Assembly (NCBI GenBank): GCA_005656395.1 | Contig: SRSI01000050.1 | Location: forward strand, 248,001-312,000 | DNA from: Strongyloides papillosus | Lineage: Eukaryota > Nematoda > Chromadorea > Rhabditida > Strongyloididae | Direction of reading: 5' to 3' | Length of the DNA stretch: 64,000 bases | Shown here: positions 11,848-22,699 of the stretch, in pieces | How the letters are laid out: each line of letters starts with the position of its first letter | Position numbering within the stretch: position 1 is the stretch's first letter | Made by a program: the position numbers and the translations under genes | Notes under the pieces: generated by a model | What the model was told of the DNA's origin: nothing | Database searches by the model: none | Seen by the model: the letters and a program-made list of their open reading frames with translations, nothing else

Positions 11848-12947
11848 ATGTCGGCTATCAAATCCTCTACAGGTAATTTCTTTTATTCCATTTTTTTCAA
11901 TTTCATCACATTTCAGAATCTGATAAGCTGAACAGCGCAAACAAAAATATAGGAAAATACAGTTTCGAATGGACTATAGAGAATTTTTCTCATCATGAAA
12001 TAAGAAATAATGGAAGAATAAAAAGCCCTCTTTATGTTTCGGAAAAAAACAGCACGATGAAGTGGTGTTTGTGCATGCATTTAGTAAGAAATGATAGTCA
12101 ACATAAAAATCACATATCTCTTCAGTTGAAGTTGGTAGACTTTGATGGTATCGAATTAACAGTACAATGTAGGTTCTATATTTTAAGTGTAAATGGTGAA
12201 ATAAAACATACCAAAGCTGTGAAAATAAAGAAACTTAATAAGGAAAACCAGTTCTCTTTCTGGAGATTGTTTCTTCAACGTGATTTATTACATAGTGATG
12301 ATAACGAGCTTTTACCAAATGGCAATTTAACAGTAGGCTGTGAAATATTTTATTACTATGGCACGGAAAATACTGTTAATCTTTCAAAAAATAACAACAT
12401 AAATAAATCTTCGGATGAATCATTGAATGATATGACTTTTTTGCTCAATTCTCCACAGTCTGCAGATTGTGTCATCAAAGTACGAGCTACAGAAATAAAA
12501 GTTCACAAAAATATACTCGCCAGCAGATCAAAAGTCTTTGATTCAATATTGATGAATGAACAATGTGAATCCAATTCAAATATTATTGAAATAAACGGTT
12601 TCCCTCTGAAGGTTGTAAAAGAGATGATAAACTATTTGTATTCAGGAAAATCACCAAATATGGATAAGATGGCTTTCCTGATGTTGAAAATCGCAGAAAA
12701 GTATAAGCTAAAACAGCTAAAATTAATGGCGGAGAAGAGTTTAATTCACAGTTTGTCAATTGGAAACGCTTGTGATCATCTTTTATTTAGTGAACGACAT
12801 TCATGTAAAATCCTAAAAGAATGGTGCTTACGATTTATTTATTTGAATGCTGAAAAAGTTTTCAACACTGAGAAATGGAAAGTAGTTCTTAATGATCATC
12901 CTTTACTGGTTGCTGAACTCTTTAACATTGCAGTAGGCATAAATTGA
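11848..12947 (+). CDS. MATH-BTB protein, array copy 3
   Basis: Exons 11848-11872 and 11917-12947 with a 44-nt intron (GTAATT..TTTCAG); 351 residues. Exon 1 encodes MSAIKSST plus one base. The MATH domain starts at YSFEWTIENFSHHEI and ends near TVGCEIFYYYGT. The BTB domain runs from SADCVIKVRATEIKVHKNIL to SGKSPNMDKMAFLML. The tail is LKEWCLRFIYLNAEKVFN. Probable Cullin-3 substrate adaptor by family. A 72-nt block of the tail (12843-12914) is identical to copy 4, although the rest of the two genes has diverged strongly. Codon use and base composition match the neighbours. Confidence 0.9.
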
Positions 12948-14142
12948 TTAAACTCTTACAGTTAAATGAAAATAATGTTATGAAAAGATGTGCAGATATT
13001 TCAATAGATTCTTTTACGCAGAATTTATATTTATTCTGTCTATTGATATTTATTTTAATAATAAAATCTTTTTACCACATTTTAGATTTCTGTTTTTTAA
13101 TCATATATAAAAATTTTATGATTCAAACTATCATTACCAACATTTGATTATTACTTATCAATTATGACTACACTCAGAAATATATTCTTTATAAAGACTA
13201 TCACTACTCTTAGATCTAATAACATGCCCAATTTTAGTTGTATAATAAAATAACATCGTATTTTCCTTTTTTTATACTAATTTTGAAGCTTAACTTGTTT
13301 TCCAAACAAATTTCAAGATACATTTATTAGAAATGAGTATTAAACAAAGTATCAAGCGTATTTTATAAGACATTTCCTAACGTACCACAGAATCTTTGCC
13401 GTCATTTTAAAAAACAACTATTTTGACTTATATCAATGATATTTTGGATAACAATAAGTTAAATTTACATGAATATAAACTATAATCATCAATTTCTTTA
13501 ATCAATAAAGAGATCAAAGAAGTGATTATAAAAATCATCATTTAATATAATAATCGTATCTATGCATACGATATAATTCATCTTATGTTTCTACTTTCGA
13601 GTTACAAATGTAATGATTCCAAGATAAAAGAAATTTTTTCGTAAATTTATCTTATTTCCACTTTAATAATAATTTTATGTTATAATATGACTGATTATTA
13701 ATAAAATATTAGTTTTATTTTATCAGTTTTTATGTAAATTTTGTAAAAATTGGAACTTTGTAAAAGAATACTTGAATGCACAAAAACATTAGACATTTTA
13801 TCATAGAAATTTACTTATATTTACAGGCAATACATATGAGTATAACAAATAATATTGTGATGATATTATTGACAATAGAAGGATTAAGTTTACTATATAT
13901 GATTTTAAAAGAATGTCATCATCGTAGTTTCAAGTAAATTTTTTTTAAAGAGACGTTTCTACATTGTATTAAATTTACATTATTATTATAAAGTCGTCAA
14001 CCCAAAAAATTTACCATATCTAAATATAATTTAATAATCATCCTATTCTTGGTTTTATTTTATATATACAATTATTTTCTTGTAGTCGATCATATCTTAA
14101 GAAATATTCTGAAATTTTTTTTATATCGATATAATCTGTAGT
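12948..14142. other. Intergenic, duplicated flanks
   Basis: Contains the copy 3 3' flank, with the shared GCAGATATTTCAATA block, and the copy 4 promoter region. No coding sequence seen; a short frame just after the copy 3 stop (12944-13147) is the flank itself. Confidence 0.6.
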
Positions 14143-15243
14143 ATGCCTTCTATCAGCTCTTCATCAGGTAATTTATTTTATTCCATTTTTTTCTAACTTT
14201 AGTAAATTTCAGAATGTAAAGAGCAGTTTACCACAAAGAAAAATATAATAAGGGACAGTTTCATTTGGACGATAGAAAATTTTTCTATATATAAATTAAC
14301 AATTAGCGGAGTACAATCGAGTCCTTCTTTCAATTCCAAGAATGATGACACGGCAAAGTGGTGTTTGCTAATGTATCCGAATAGAGATAGAAGTAACAAT
14401 GAAAATTTCATATCACTCGAGTTGTTATTGGAAGAAGTTGATTGTGATGAATTAATAGTATTATGTAGTTTTTATGTTTTAAATGTACATGACGAAATGA
14501 AACATAAAAAGTCTATGAGCATACAAATATTTAATAAGACTAATTATATTTGTACCTGTCATCAATTTCTTAAACGTGATTTGGTTTTCGATAAAGATAA
14601 TGAGCTTTTATCAAATGGCAAATTAACAGTAGGCTGTGAAATATTTTATTATTATGGCACAATAAATACTGTTAGCCTCTCAAAAAATAATAACATAAAT
14701 AAATCTTTGGGTGAATCATTGAATGATATTGCTATTATGCTTGAATCTCGAATGTTTACAGATTGTGTCCTCAAAGTAGGATATTCAAAAATAAATGTTC
14801 ACAAAAATATTCTCGCTAGCAGGTCGAAAGTCTTTAATTCAATGTTAGCCGGCAAACATTATAAATACAATCCATATATTATTAAAATAAATGGTTTTCG
14901 TCCAAAGGTTGTAAAAGAGATGGTAATATTTATGTACACAGGAAAATCACCAAATATTAAAATGCTGGCTCGTGAAATGTTGGAAATCGGAGAAAAGTAT
15001 AAGCTACAGCGGTTAAAAGTGATGGCAGAGGAGAGTTTACTTCATAATTTGTCAATTGAAAATGCTTGCGAATATCTAATATTAAGTGAACTTCATTCAG
15101 CTGAAATCCTAAAAGAATGGTGCTTGCAATTTATTTGCTTGAATGCTGAAAAAGTTTTCAACACTGAGAAATGGAAAGTAGTTCTTAATGATCATCCTTT
15201 ACTGGTTGCTAAACTCTTTAATATTGCAGTAAATATAGACTAA
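14143..15243 (+). CDS. MATH-BTB protein, array copy 4
   Basis: Exons 14143-14167 and 14213-15243, with a 45-nt intron (GTAATT..TTTCAG; an earlier CTTTAG would break the frame); 351 residues. Exon 1 encodes MPSISSSS plus one base. The MATH domain opens with DSFIWTIENFSIYKL and closes near TVGCEIFYYYGT. The BTB domain runs from FTDCVLKVGYSKINVHKNIL to TGKSPNIKMLAREMLE. The tail is LKEWCLQFICLNAEKVFN. It shares a 72-nt identical block with copy 3 (15139-15210 here). Predicted Cul3 adaptor by family; substrate unknown. Confidence 0.9.
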
Positions 15244-16245
15244 TTAAACTTTTATATTAAATATAAATACAAATTTTATCAAAGAATGTACATATATTTC
15301 ATTAGCTTCTTTTATGCAGAAGTTTTATTTATTGTATTAATTGTCATTTATTTCAATAATAAAATTTTTTTTATCATGTTTTCGATTTCCCTTTTTCTAA
15401 TTATTTTTTATATAAAAATAGTATGACTCAAATTATCATTGTCGATATTTAACTATGATTTATGAATTACAACTATACTCAGTTAAAAATATTTTCTTTA
15501 TAAAACTATCACCACTCTTGAACTTAATATCATGGCCCAATTTTATATGTATATTAATCTAGTTATGTATTCACCTTAATTTTATACTCATTTTAAAGCC
15601 TAATTTATTTTTTAAATAAATTTCAACATACATGATTAAAAATGAACTTTAAATAAAATAATAAATGTGTTTTATAAGGGTACTTTCTTGACATACCGCA
15701 GAAATTTTGTCATCATTTAAAAAAGTAATAATGTTTGCCTTATATCAATGACATTGTGGGTACTTATAAGCGAAATTAGCATACATATAAAATATGGTCA
15801 TTACTCTCTTTATTCATCTGATATATAAAAAAGATTCTTCAATGTAATAATCGTATCTATGTATATAATATAATTTGAATTATCATTTTTCATATTTCAT
15901 TGATTTCTTATTTCCTATCTGCAATAAATTTTTCGTAATCTATAACCCTATAAGCAATACTTCTTAAATTTATTCTAAATTAACATAACTTATGATAAGT
16001 AAGAAGTTTTTGGAAGAAAATATCTTATACCTTGTACTTTATGTTTTTTTAATTCTCTTCTTTATCTTACGACTTCAAAGAGAAATTAGATACCAAAACA
16101 ACATCATCAACTACTTTATACCAATTAAAGAAAATCAGTTTGTAAACCCAATTTTTCTATATATTTTCATTTTACATTTTTATTAACTTGTGTGAATTTA
16201 TCTTGTAAATTAATTTTGTACATTTCTCTTTAAAATTTGTTCAAT
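15244..16245. other. Intergenic, duplicated flanks
   Basis: Holds the 3' flank of copy 4 and the promoter of copy 5. Similarity to the 17.3-18.7 kb intergenic (for example TAATCGTATCTATGTA followed by TAATATAATT) shows this spacer was duplicated too. No gene seen. Confidence 0.6.
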
Positions 16246-17338
16246 ATGTCTTCTATAAAAACTTCTACAGGTAATTTCTTTTATTCCATTTTTTAAATTC
16301 GAGCAAATTTCAGAATCTGATGAGATGGTTAGCACAAAGATGAATATAGTAAGAGACAGTTTCATTTGGGCAATTGACAAATTTTCTCTAAATCAATTTA
16401 TTGTGGATAAAATAAGAGAAAGTCCTCTTTTCCAACCAAAAGAAAACGACACGATGAAGTGGCAATTGCAAATCCATAAAACAGAAGCAAACAATGAAGA
16501 ATACGTATCACTATCTTTGTTATTGAAAGACGTCTATCATATTGAAGTAACAGCTTTATGTAGTTTTTATGTTTTGGGACTAGATGGTAGAAAGAAACAT
16601 AAAAAAGTCATGAGAATACAAAAATTTAATAAAACTAATACCATTTGTACCAGTCATCGGTTTCTTAAATGTAATTTATTATGTAATAACGATAATAATG
16701 AACTTTTACCAAATACGAATCTAATATTAGGCTGTGAAATATTCTATTATTGTGGTTGGATAAATACTGTTGGCCTTCAAGCAAATAATAGCACAGACAA
16801 ATCTATGGACTTATTATCGAATGATATGGCTGGTATGTTTCAATCGACAATGTTTTCAGATTGTGCCATCGAAGTACAAAATTCACAAATAAAAGTTCAT
16901 AAGTGCATTCTGGCTAGTAGGTCAGAAGTCTTTAAATCATTGTTAACAGACGATGGATGTAAATTTAGTCCAAACGGCATTGAAATGAACGGTTTCCGTC
17001 TCGAAGTTGTTAATGAGATGGTAAATTATCTCTACACAGGAAAATCACCAAATATGGATGAGATGGCTTTGGAACTGTTTGAAATTGGACACAAATATGA
17101 GTTAGAACAGTTAAAATCGATGGCAGAGGAAAGTCTACTTTACAGTTTATCCATTGAAAACGTTTTGGATTATCTTGAATGCAGTTTACTATATTCAAGT
17201 AAAGTCTTAGAAGAATTTTGTTTGCGATTCATTCACTTGAATGCTGAGAATTTAATTAACACTGTGAAATGGAGAGCTGTTGTTAATAATAATCCTTTAT
17301 TAATTGCTAAACTCTACAGCATTGGAATTACAGATTGA
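16246..17338 (+). CDS. MATH-BTB protein, array copy 5
   Basis: Exons 16246-16270 and 16314-17338, with a 43-nt intron (GTAATT..TTTCAG); 349 residues. Exon 1 encodes MSSIKTST plus one base. MATH domain from DSFIWAIDKFSLNQF to GCEIFYYCGW. BTB domain from FSDCAIEVQNSQIKVHKCIL to TGKSPNMDEMALELFE. The tail is EEFCLRFIHLNAENLIN. Closest to copy 6. The internal ATG at 16325 is in frame but would drop exon 1; the shared first-exon structure favours 16246. Confidence 0.9.
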
Positions 17339-18764
17339 CTAAACTTTTACAATTAAATCCAATACGGATGGTATGAAAATTATGCAAATATTTCAATAGT
17401 TTCTTTCATGTAAAAGTTGTATTTATTGTTATTTATTTTAATATTAATGTTTTTATCCTTTTTTATTTCTGTTTCTCTAATTTTATATAAAATGTTTACG
17501 TTCAATTTACTATTGTCAACTGTTAACTTTGATTTATCAATTACAACTACACTTACTTAGAAATATTGCTTTATAAAAAATATAATTACTCTTGGGTTTC
17601 ATAACATGGACAATTTTAGATGTATATTAATCTAACTATGTATTCTCCTTGATTTTATAACCACTTTAAAGTTTAACTTATTTTTAAAATAAATTTCAAG
17701 ATACATATTTAGAAATGAATCGTTTAATAAAGTAATAAACAAATTTTATTTGGGCATTTCCTTAACATAACACAGAATTATTGCCATCATTTTAAAAATA
17801 ACAACTTCTGATTTATATCCATAGCATTGTGGATACTGATAAATTAAATTAACATTGATGTAAAGTATGATAATCATTATCCTTAATCACTTGATAGATA
17901 AAAAATAATTATTTAATGTTATAATCGTATCTATGTAGATAATATAATTCAAATTACATTTCTACTTTTGAATTCAAAGTAAAATGATTCGGAAGTAAAA
18001 GAATTTCTTTATGTAAATTCGTCTAATTTCTACTTTAGTAATATCGGTATGTCATTATATAACTGTTAGTTAATAAAAGTTTTGGCTTTTATTTCATTTG
18101 ATTTTTATGTGAAAAGTGTAAAATTTGGTACTTCGTAGAAGAAAAGCTAAATGTATTTAAAAATTAAACATTTTATTATAGAAATTTCTATTATCATTCA
18201 TATTTCGTTGATTTTTTTCTTATCTACAGTGAACTTTTCGTAGTTCATCATCCTATAAGCAATATTTCTTAAATTCATTTTAAATTAATATAATATATGA
18301 TCAGTAAGATGTTATTGGAAAAAAATATCTTTTATGTTGTATTTCTTCATTTTTTTACAACTCTTTTCATTACTGCATGATTTCACATGGAAATTAGAAG
18401 CCAAAGTACAACTTTTACTTTGTACCAATTACAGATTGGTATATAAACTCAAATGTTTTGAAATTCTTTCATTTTCATTAAATTGCGTGGACACATTTCG
18501 TAATCTAACATTTTACATCTTTAAGAGTTTTCAACTAGTATAGTAGCATATTTTATAGGCTAAAGCCCTAAAAGTCTTAACTAATGTAAGTGAATGTTCT
18601 ATTTTTCCTTAATTGCTTATTTATTTAGTGGACACATTTAATTAGTATACATATTTGCTGTAATAATTAATTTAAATTTGTTTTTGTGATTTTGGAAACA
18701 AAAAAAATAAATTTATTGTGTGGTAGAAGCGCGCCAGTACAAGTCTTCATAAGATTTAGTCAAT
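17339..18764. other. Intergenic, duplicated flanks
   Basis: Copy 5 3' flank followed by a spacer resembling 15.3-16.2 kb and, from about 18540, the region upstream of copy 3. No coding sequence seen. Confidence 0.6.
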
Positions 18765-19880
18765 ATGTTGTATTCTTCCGATTCTTCTTCATCTTCTTCA
18801 GGTAATTTTTTTATTCAATTTTTTTCAATTTGATTACATTTCAGAGTCTGATGAGGAATATAGCACAGAGGAAAAAATTGTAAGAGACAGTTTCGTTTGG
18901 GTAGTAGAAAATTTTTCTGTCAGCCAATTACAAGCGTATCAAACAATTAAAAGTCCTCTTTTCCATTCAAAACAGAAAGACTCATTAAATTGGCAATTGG
19001 AAATCTTTAAATCTCCTGGTATTTTTGGCAAGGAAGACTCCATTTCACTTAACTTAGTATCGGAAAACATTTGGCGTACTGAAAAAACAGCATTATGCAG
19101 TTTTTATGTTTTGGGATAGATGGTGGAAAGAAACATAAAAAAGTTTTTAGAATAAAAAAATTTAACAAGACGAGTCAGATCAATTTTCAATGTTATTCTT
19201 ACCTTAAATGTAATTTATTACATAGTAACGTTAACAATGAACTTTTACCAAATGGTAATCTAATATTAGGCTGCGAAATATTTTATTATTGTGATTTGAT
19301 TAAAAATGCTGCTATTTTAAAGAATAAAACCACAAGAAAATCTACAAATTTATTATTGAATGATATAGCTAGGATGCTTCAATTGCCAATGTTTTCAGAT
19401 TGTGTCATCGAAGTGCAAGGTTTACAAATTAAAGTTCACAAATGTACTCTTGCTGGACGATCAGAAGTCTTTAAATCATTGTTAACAGAAGAAGGATGTA
19501 AATCTAGTCCAAATATCATTAAAATAAACGATTTCCGTCCAGAGGTTGCTAAAGAAATGGTAAATTATCTCTACACGGGAAAACCACCAAATATGAATAA
19601 GATGACTTTAGAAATCTTCGATATTGGACGCAAGTATGGGTTGGAACAGTTAAAATCGATGGCGGAGGATATTTTGTTTCGCAGTTTGTCCATTGAAAAT
19701 GTTTATTATTATCTTACATAAAGTTTATTACGTTGAATTGAAATTCTAAAAGATTGGTTCTTGCGATTTATCTATTTGAACTTTGAAGACATTGTTAACA
19801 GGGAGGAATGGAAATCAGTTGTCAATAGAAACCCTTCATTAATTTCTGAACTATCGAGTATTGGAACTAATGCAAAATGA
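18765..19880 (+). pseudogene. MATH-BTB pseudogene, array copy 6
   Basis: The exon pattern is kept: 18765-18801 (Ser-rich, longer than in the other copies), a 43-nt intron, then a second exon from 18845. The frame holds through MATH (DSFVWVVENFSVSQL) to SFYVLG, then meets TAG. Against copy 5, one base (the C of GGACTAG) is missing near 19119, a one-base deletion. The frame resumes one register over as DGGKKHKKV and reads through the BTB domain (FSDCVIEVQGLQIKVHKC) to YYYLT, where a TAA at 19719-19721 stops it. A further in-frame TGA follows before the recognisable tail (ILKDWFLRFIYLNFED), which ends in TGA at 19878-19880. Three separate lesions indicate a genuine pseudogene rather than one sequencing error. 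Confidence 0.82.
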
Positions 19881-20579
19881 TTAAGCTTCTACAATTAAAA
19901 TGCAATACGGATGGTATGAAAAATAGGCAGGTATTTCAATAGCATCTTTCCTGCAAAAGCTGTACACACTGTATTTAATTTTATTTATTTTAGTAACAAT
20001 GTCTTTATCTTTTTTATCTCTGTTTTTCAAATCGTACATAAAAAATTTTATAATTCAATCTTTCATTGTCAACACTTAATTATGATTTATCAATAACAAC
20101 TACACCCACTTAAAAATATTCTAAAAATCCAAAGAATTTACATACAAACACCTACACATAAAACACAAGCAATTTCACATACACATTCTATAATTAAAAG
20201 TTCATAGTGATAAAAATAATGTACTTATCTCCAAAATGTTTCTCTCCAAAAAGTCATCAAGAGGACATTGTGGAATAGTGATTTACCGCTGGTAGGAATC
20301 GTACTAGGGTACAGTTCCTTCATATACAAAAACAAATTGCTTTTTTCTTCATAAACTATTAATAAATGTGTTTTTGACAATTTTTCATAGTTAAATAAAT
20401 CTTTTTAGAATTATTTGTTTATAAAGACTGTAATTGTATTGGTAAATTGTTGTTTACTACTTTTTTACTCTACTCATAGTCGTAAGTTTTAAAAATTTTA
20501 TACTTTTCACTATATATTTTAGCAGAGTATCATATTATTTTGATTATATTTGATTTCAATAGTCTTGCAATAAATTAAT
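19881..20579. other. Intergenic, end of the MATH-BTB array
   Basis: The first 200 bases are the typical array 3' flank. After about 20110 the similarity to the array stops. The rest serves as the promoter of the WD40 gene. No gene seen. Confidence 0.55.
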
Positions 20580-22520
20580 ATGTCTACCTCTGAATATGAA
20601 TGTGAGGAAGTAGATATTAAAGAAGAGGTAACTGAAACTGAAAGGAGGACTAGCAGTAGAAGAAAATCAAATTATATAAAATATTTCACTTGCCGTGGTT
20701 GTAATGAAAAAGTAGATAGAGAGGAAAAAGATGATCACGAAGCATCGTGCGAACTTTTCAACATATCAAAAAGAAAGAAATCTGGAATCTACAGAAGTGG
20801 GAAATCCAAACAACCGGATGAAGAAAATGGATATATGTATGAGAGTTCCGTTAAAATGAGAATGGAAGCTTTAGGTATTGACAAAGGTGTCACAAAAGCT
20901 ATCTATCAAATGTATGTAAAGGAAGTAAGAAGTGGTAAAGAAAAATTTATAAAAGAAAACATGAGTAATGGTTTAATTGATGATATTGAGAAAAAAGTGA
21001 CATCAAAGTATAAATGGGAAATTGCAAAAGAACAGACATATATTGATGATTTACGTGAAGAACAATCAATAAGGTTTATTTTTGATCCAGAAGATAGAGA
21101 GAATTTAACAAAGGATGATGGAAAACTTTTGTCATTGGAAGTTACGAAATCTGTATCACACAAACAAGCTGCAGACAACAAAGGCGTTAGTTATTTACAA
21201 GTAGGCAACGTTGGGAATGCTGTATCTTGTATAAGAACATCAATGTTTACTTTAAATAATGATGAAGATCTTATCGGAGTCTCTACTTTCCAAAACTCAG
21301 ACACATTAACTTCAACTGGTACCAATTGGCAAGAGGAATCATTAAGTGGCATACAATTTTGGACATGTAATCCAAACAAAGCCGACTCATTAACTTATAA
21401 ATTCTCCCTACAAACAATGCATGGCTGTATTTTAGATTTTTGTTTTTCAAACATCAAACCAAAAAACGAACTAGTCCTCGTATATTTCGCTGTAGCATTT
21501 AGTCACGGTTTAATCGGAATATATGCTTTACCTAAAAAATGTAAAGACTTCAAAAATTCTGTTTACGAAGCAAAAGCAATTATATTATTAAATCATCCAT
21601 CAACCAAAATATATAATGAAACTATAACAACCATGATACCGTATATTAAAATTTCATGGTCACCCTACAAAAAAGGTTCATTACTATCGGCCGTTTCAGC
21701 TAACGACTTTGTACATGTTTGGGATTTCAACAAATCACTAGATGATCCATATTTATCAATTCAAGAGGAAGATCAAGGACATGTCACTGATGTTGCATTT
21801 TGTAATGAGAATATCGTATCTATAGCATATTATGATAGATATAACACATTTTTTGATTTAAATACAAATGAGGTTATTTATGCTGAAAGTAGACCGAGGA
21901 CCTCTGGACGTAGATTAACCATAGAACCACATATATTCCCATCAGTTGGTATCTACCAAACATTATTAACGAATGCAAATGATAGAAATACTTACTTATG
22001 CCACGTCTTGTCATTTGATAACACAGAAAAACAATGCTTCTCCGCCCCAATATATGGAAGACACCAGGTCCAATTAAATGATATGGCATTCTGTCCAAAC
22101 ACCGGAGCTGTCATTACAACAGGAAGTGATGGCAAAGTGATTTTCAATCTCCAATGTGTTATTGTTCCAAATTACGTTCAACACTCTCGACAATTCGCAA
22201 TTTCTAACTCAAGATTATGTCTTATAAGAAAATCATTCAACGTAGATAGTACAAAAAACGAAGAACCTTCAGGTGAAGAATCAAAAACAAAAGTAAACCT
22301 AACACGGACACAATGTGTTGAAAACCTTTATTTAGAAGTGCATACATCACAAGAAGTAAATTCAAACAATACAAAATTAGATAGTTCTACAATGGATTTA
22401 AAAATCGAAGCACTATTCAGATTGGCTGCAAGTCAAGTTGACAAAAATTGTTCTGTTTACACTGCCGGTGAAGGTGGTTTATTGTTTTGTGTGAACTCAA
22501 ACTACAAAAATATTTTTTAA
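20580..22520 (+). CDS. C2HC zinc-finger and WD40-repeat protein (possible TFIIIC110/GTF3C2-like)
   Basis: Single exon, 646 residues. The N-terminus is acidic and basic by turns and holds a compact zinc-finger candidate with Cys38, Cys41, His53 and Cys57. Residues about 100-200 are charged and helical. From about residue 230 the protein looks like a WD40 propeller: HVWDFNKS at one blade end, GHVTDVAFCNENIVSIAYYD, then LNDMAFCPNTGAVITTGSDG. The spacing of the blades and an HGCILDFCFSN segment recall the second subunit of transcription factor IIIC, but the resemblance is weak and could be to another nuclear WD40 protein. I am sure of the gene, not of the role. It is convergent with the NRAMP gene, leaving about 180 bases between the stops. 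Confidence 0.8.
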   Translation: MSTSEYECEEVDIKEEVTETERRTSSRRKSNYIKYFTCRGCNEKVDREEKDDHEASCELFNISKRKKSGIYRSGKSKQPDEENGYMYESSVKMRMEALGIDKGVTKAIYQMYVKEVRSGKEKFIKENMSNGLIDDIEKKVTSKYKWEIAKEQTYIDDLREEQSIRFIFDPEDRENLTKDDGKLLSLEVTKSVSHKQAADNKGVSYLQVGNVGNAVSCIRTSMFTLNNDEDLIGVSTFQNSDTLTSTGTNWQEESLSGIQFWTCNPNKADSLTYKFSLQTMHGCILDFCFSNIKPKNELVLVYFAVAFSHGLIGIYALPKKCKDFKNSVYEAKAIILLNHPSTKIYNETITTMIPYIKISWSPYKKGSLLSAVSANDFVHVWDFNKSLDDPYLSIQEEDQGHVTDVAFCNENIVSIAYYDRYNTFFDLNTNEVIYAESRPRTSGRRLTIEPHIFPSVGIYQTLLTNANDRNTYLCHVLSFDNTEKQCFSAPIYGRHQVQLNDMAFCPNTGAVITTGSDGKVIFNLQCVIVPNYVQHSRQFAISNSRLCLIRKSFNVDSTKNEEPSGEESKTKVNLTRTQCVENLYLEVHTSQEVNSNNTKLDSSTMDLKIEALFRLAASQVDKNCSVYTAGEGGLLFCVNSNYKNIF

Positions 22521-22699
22521 ATCCTATTTATTTTTTTTGTTATGATCAGCCTTGTTATTTATTAATGTTCTGTTTATAAATATCTCGAAGTTAATTACTA
22601 TTTTAATTAATACAGATACTTGTTAATTTGATTGTTTAACACATCGGTTAATTATCAGTAAATATATATTATATGTACACATGAAATATGTTAGTTCAT

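Noticed and set aside
20259..20330. Possible tRNA B-box-like sequence (TAGTACGATTCCTACC on the minus strand)
   Set aside because: No cloverleaf: the T arm does not pair and no anticodon or acceptor stem could be drawn.
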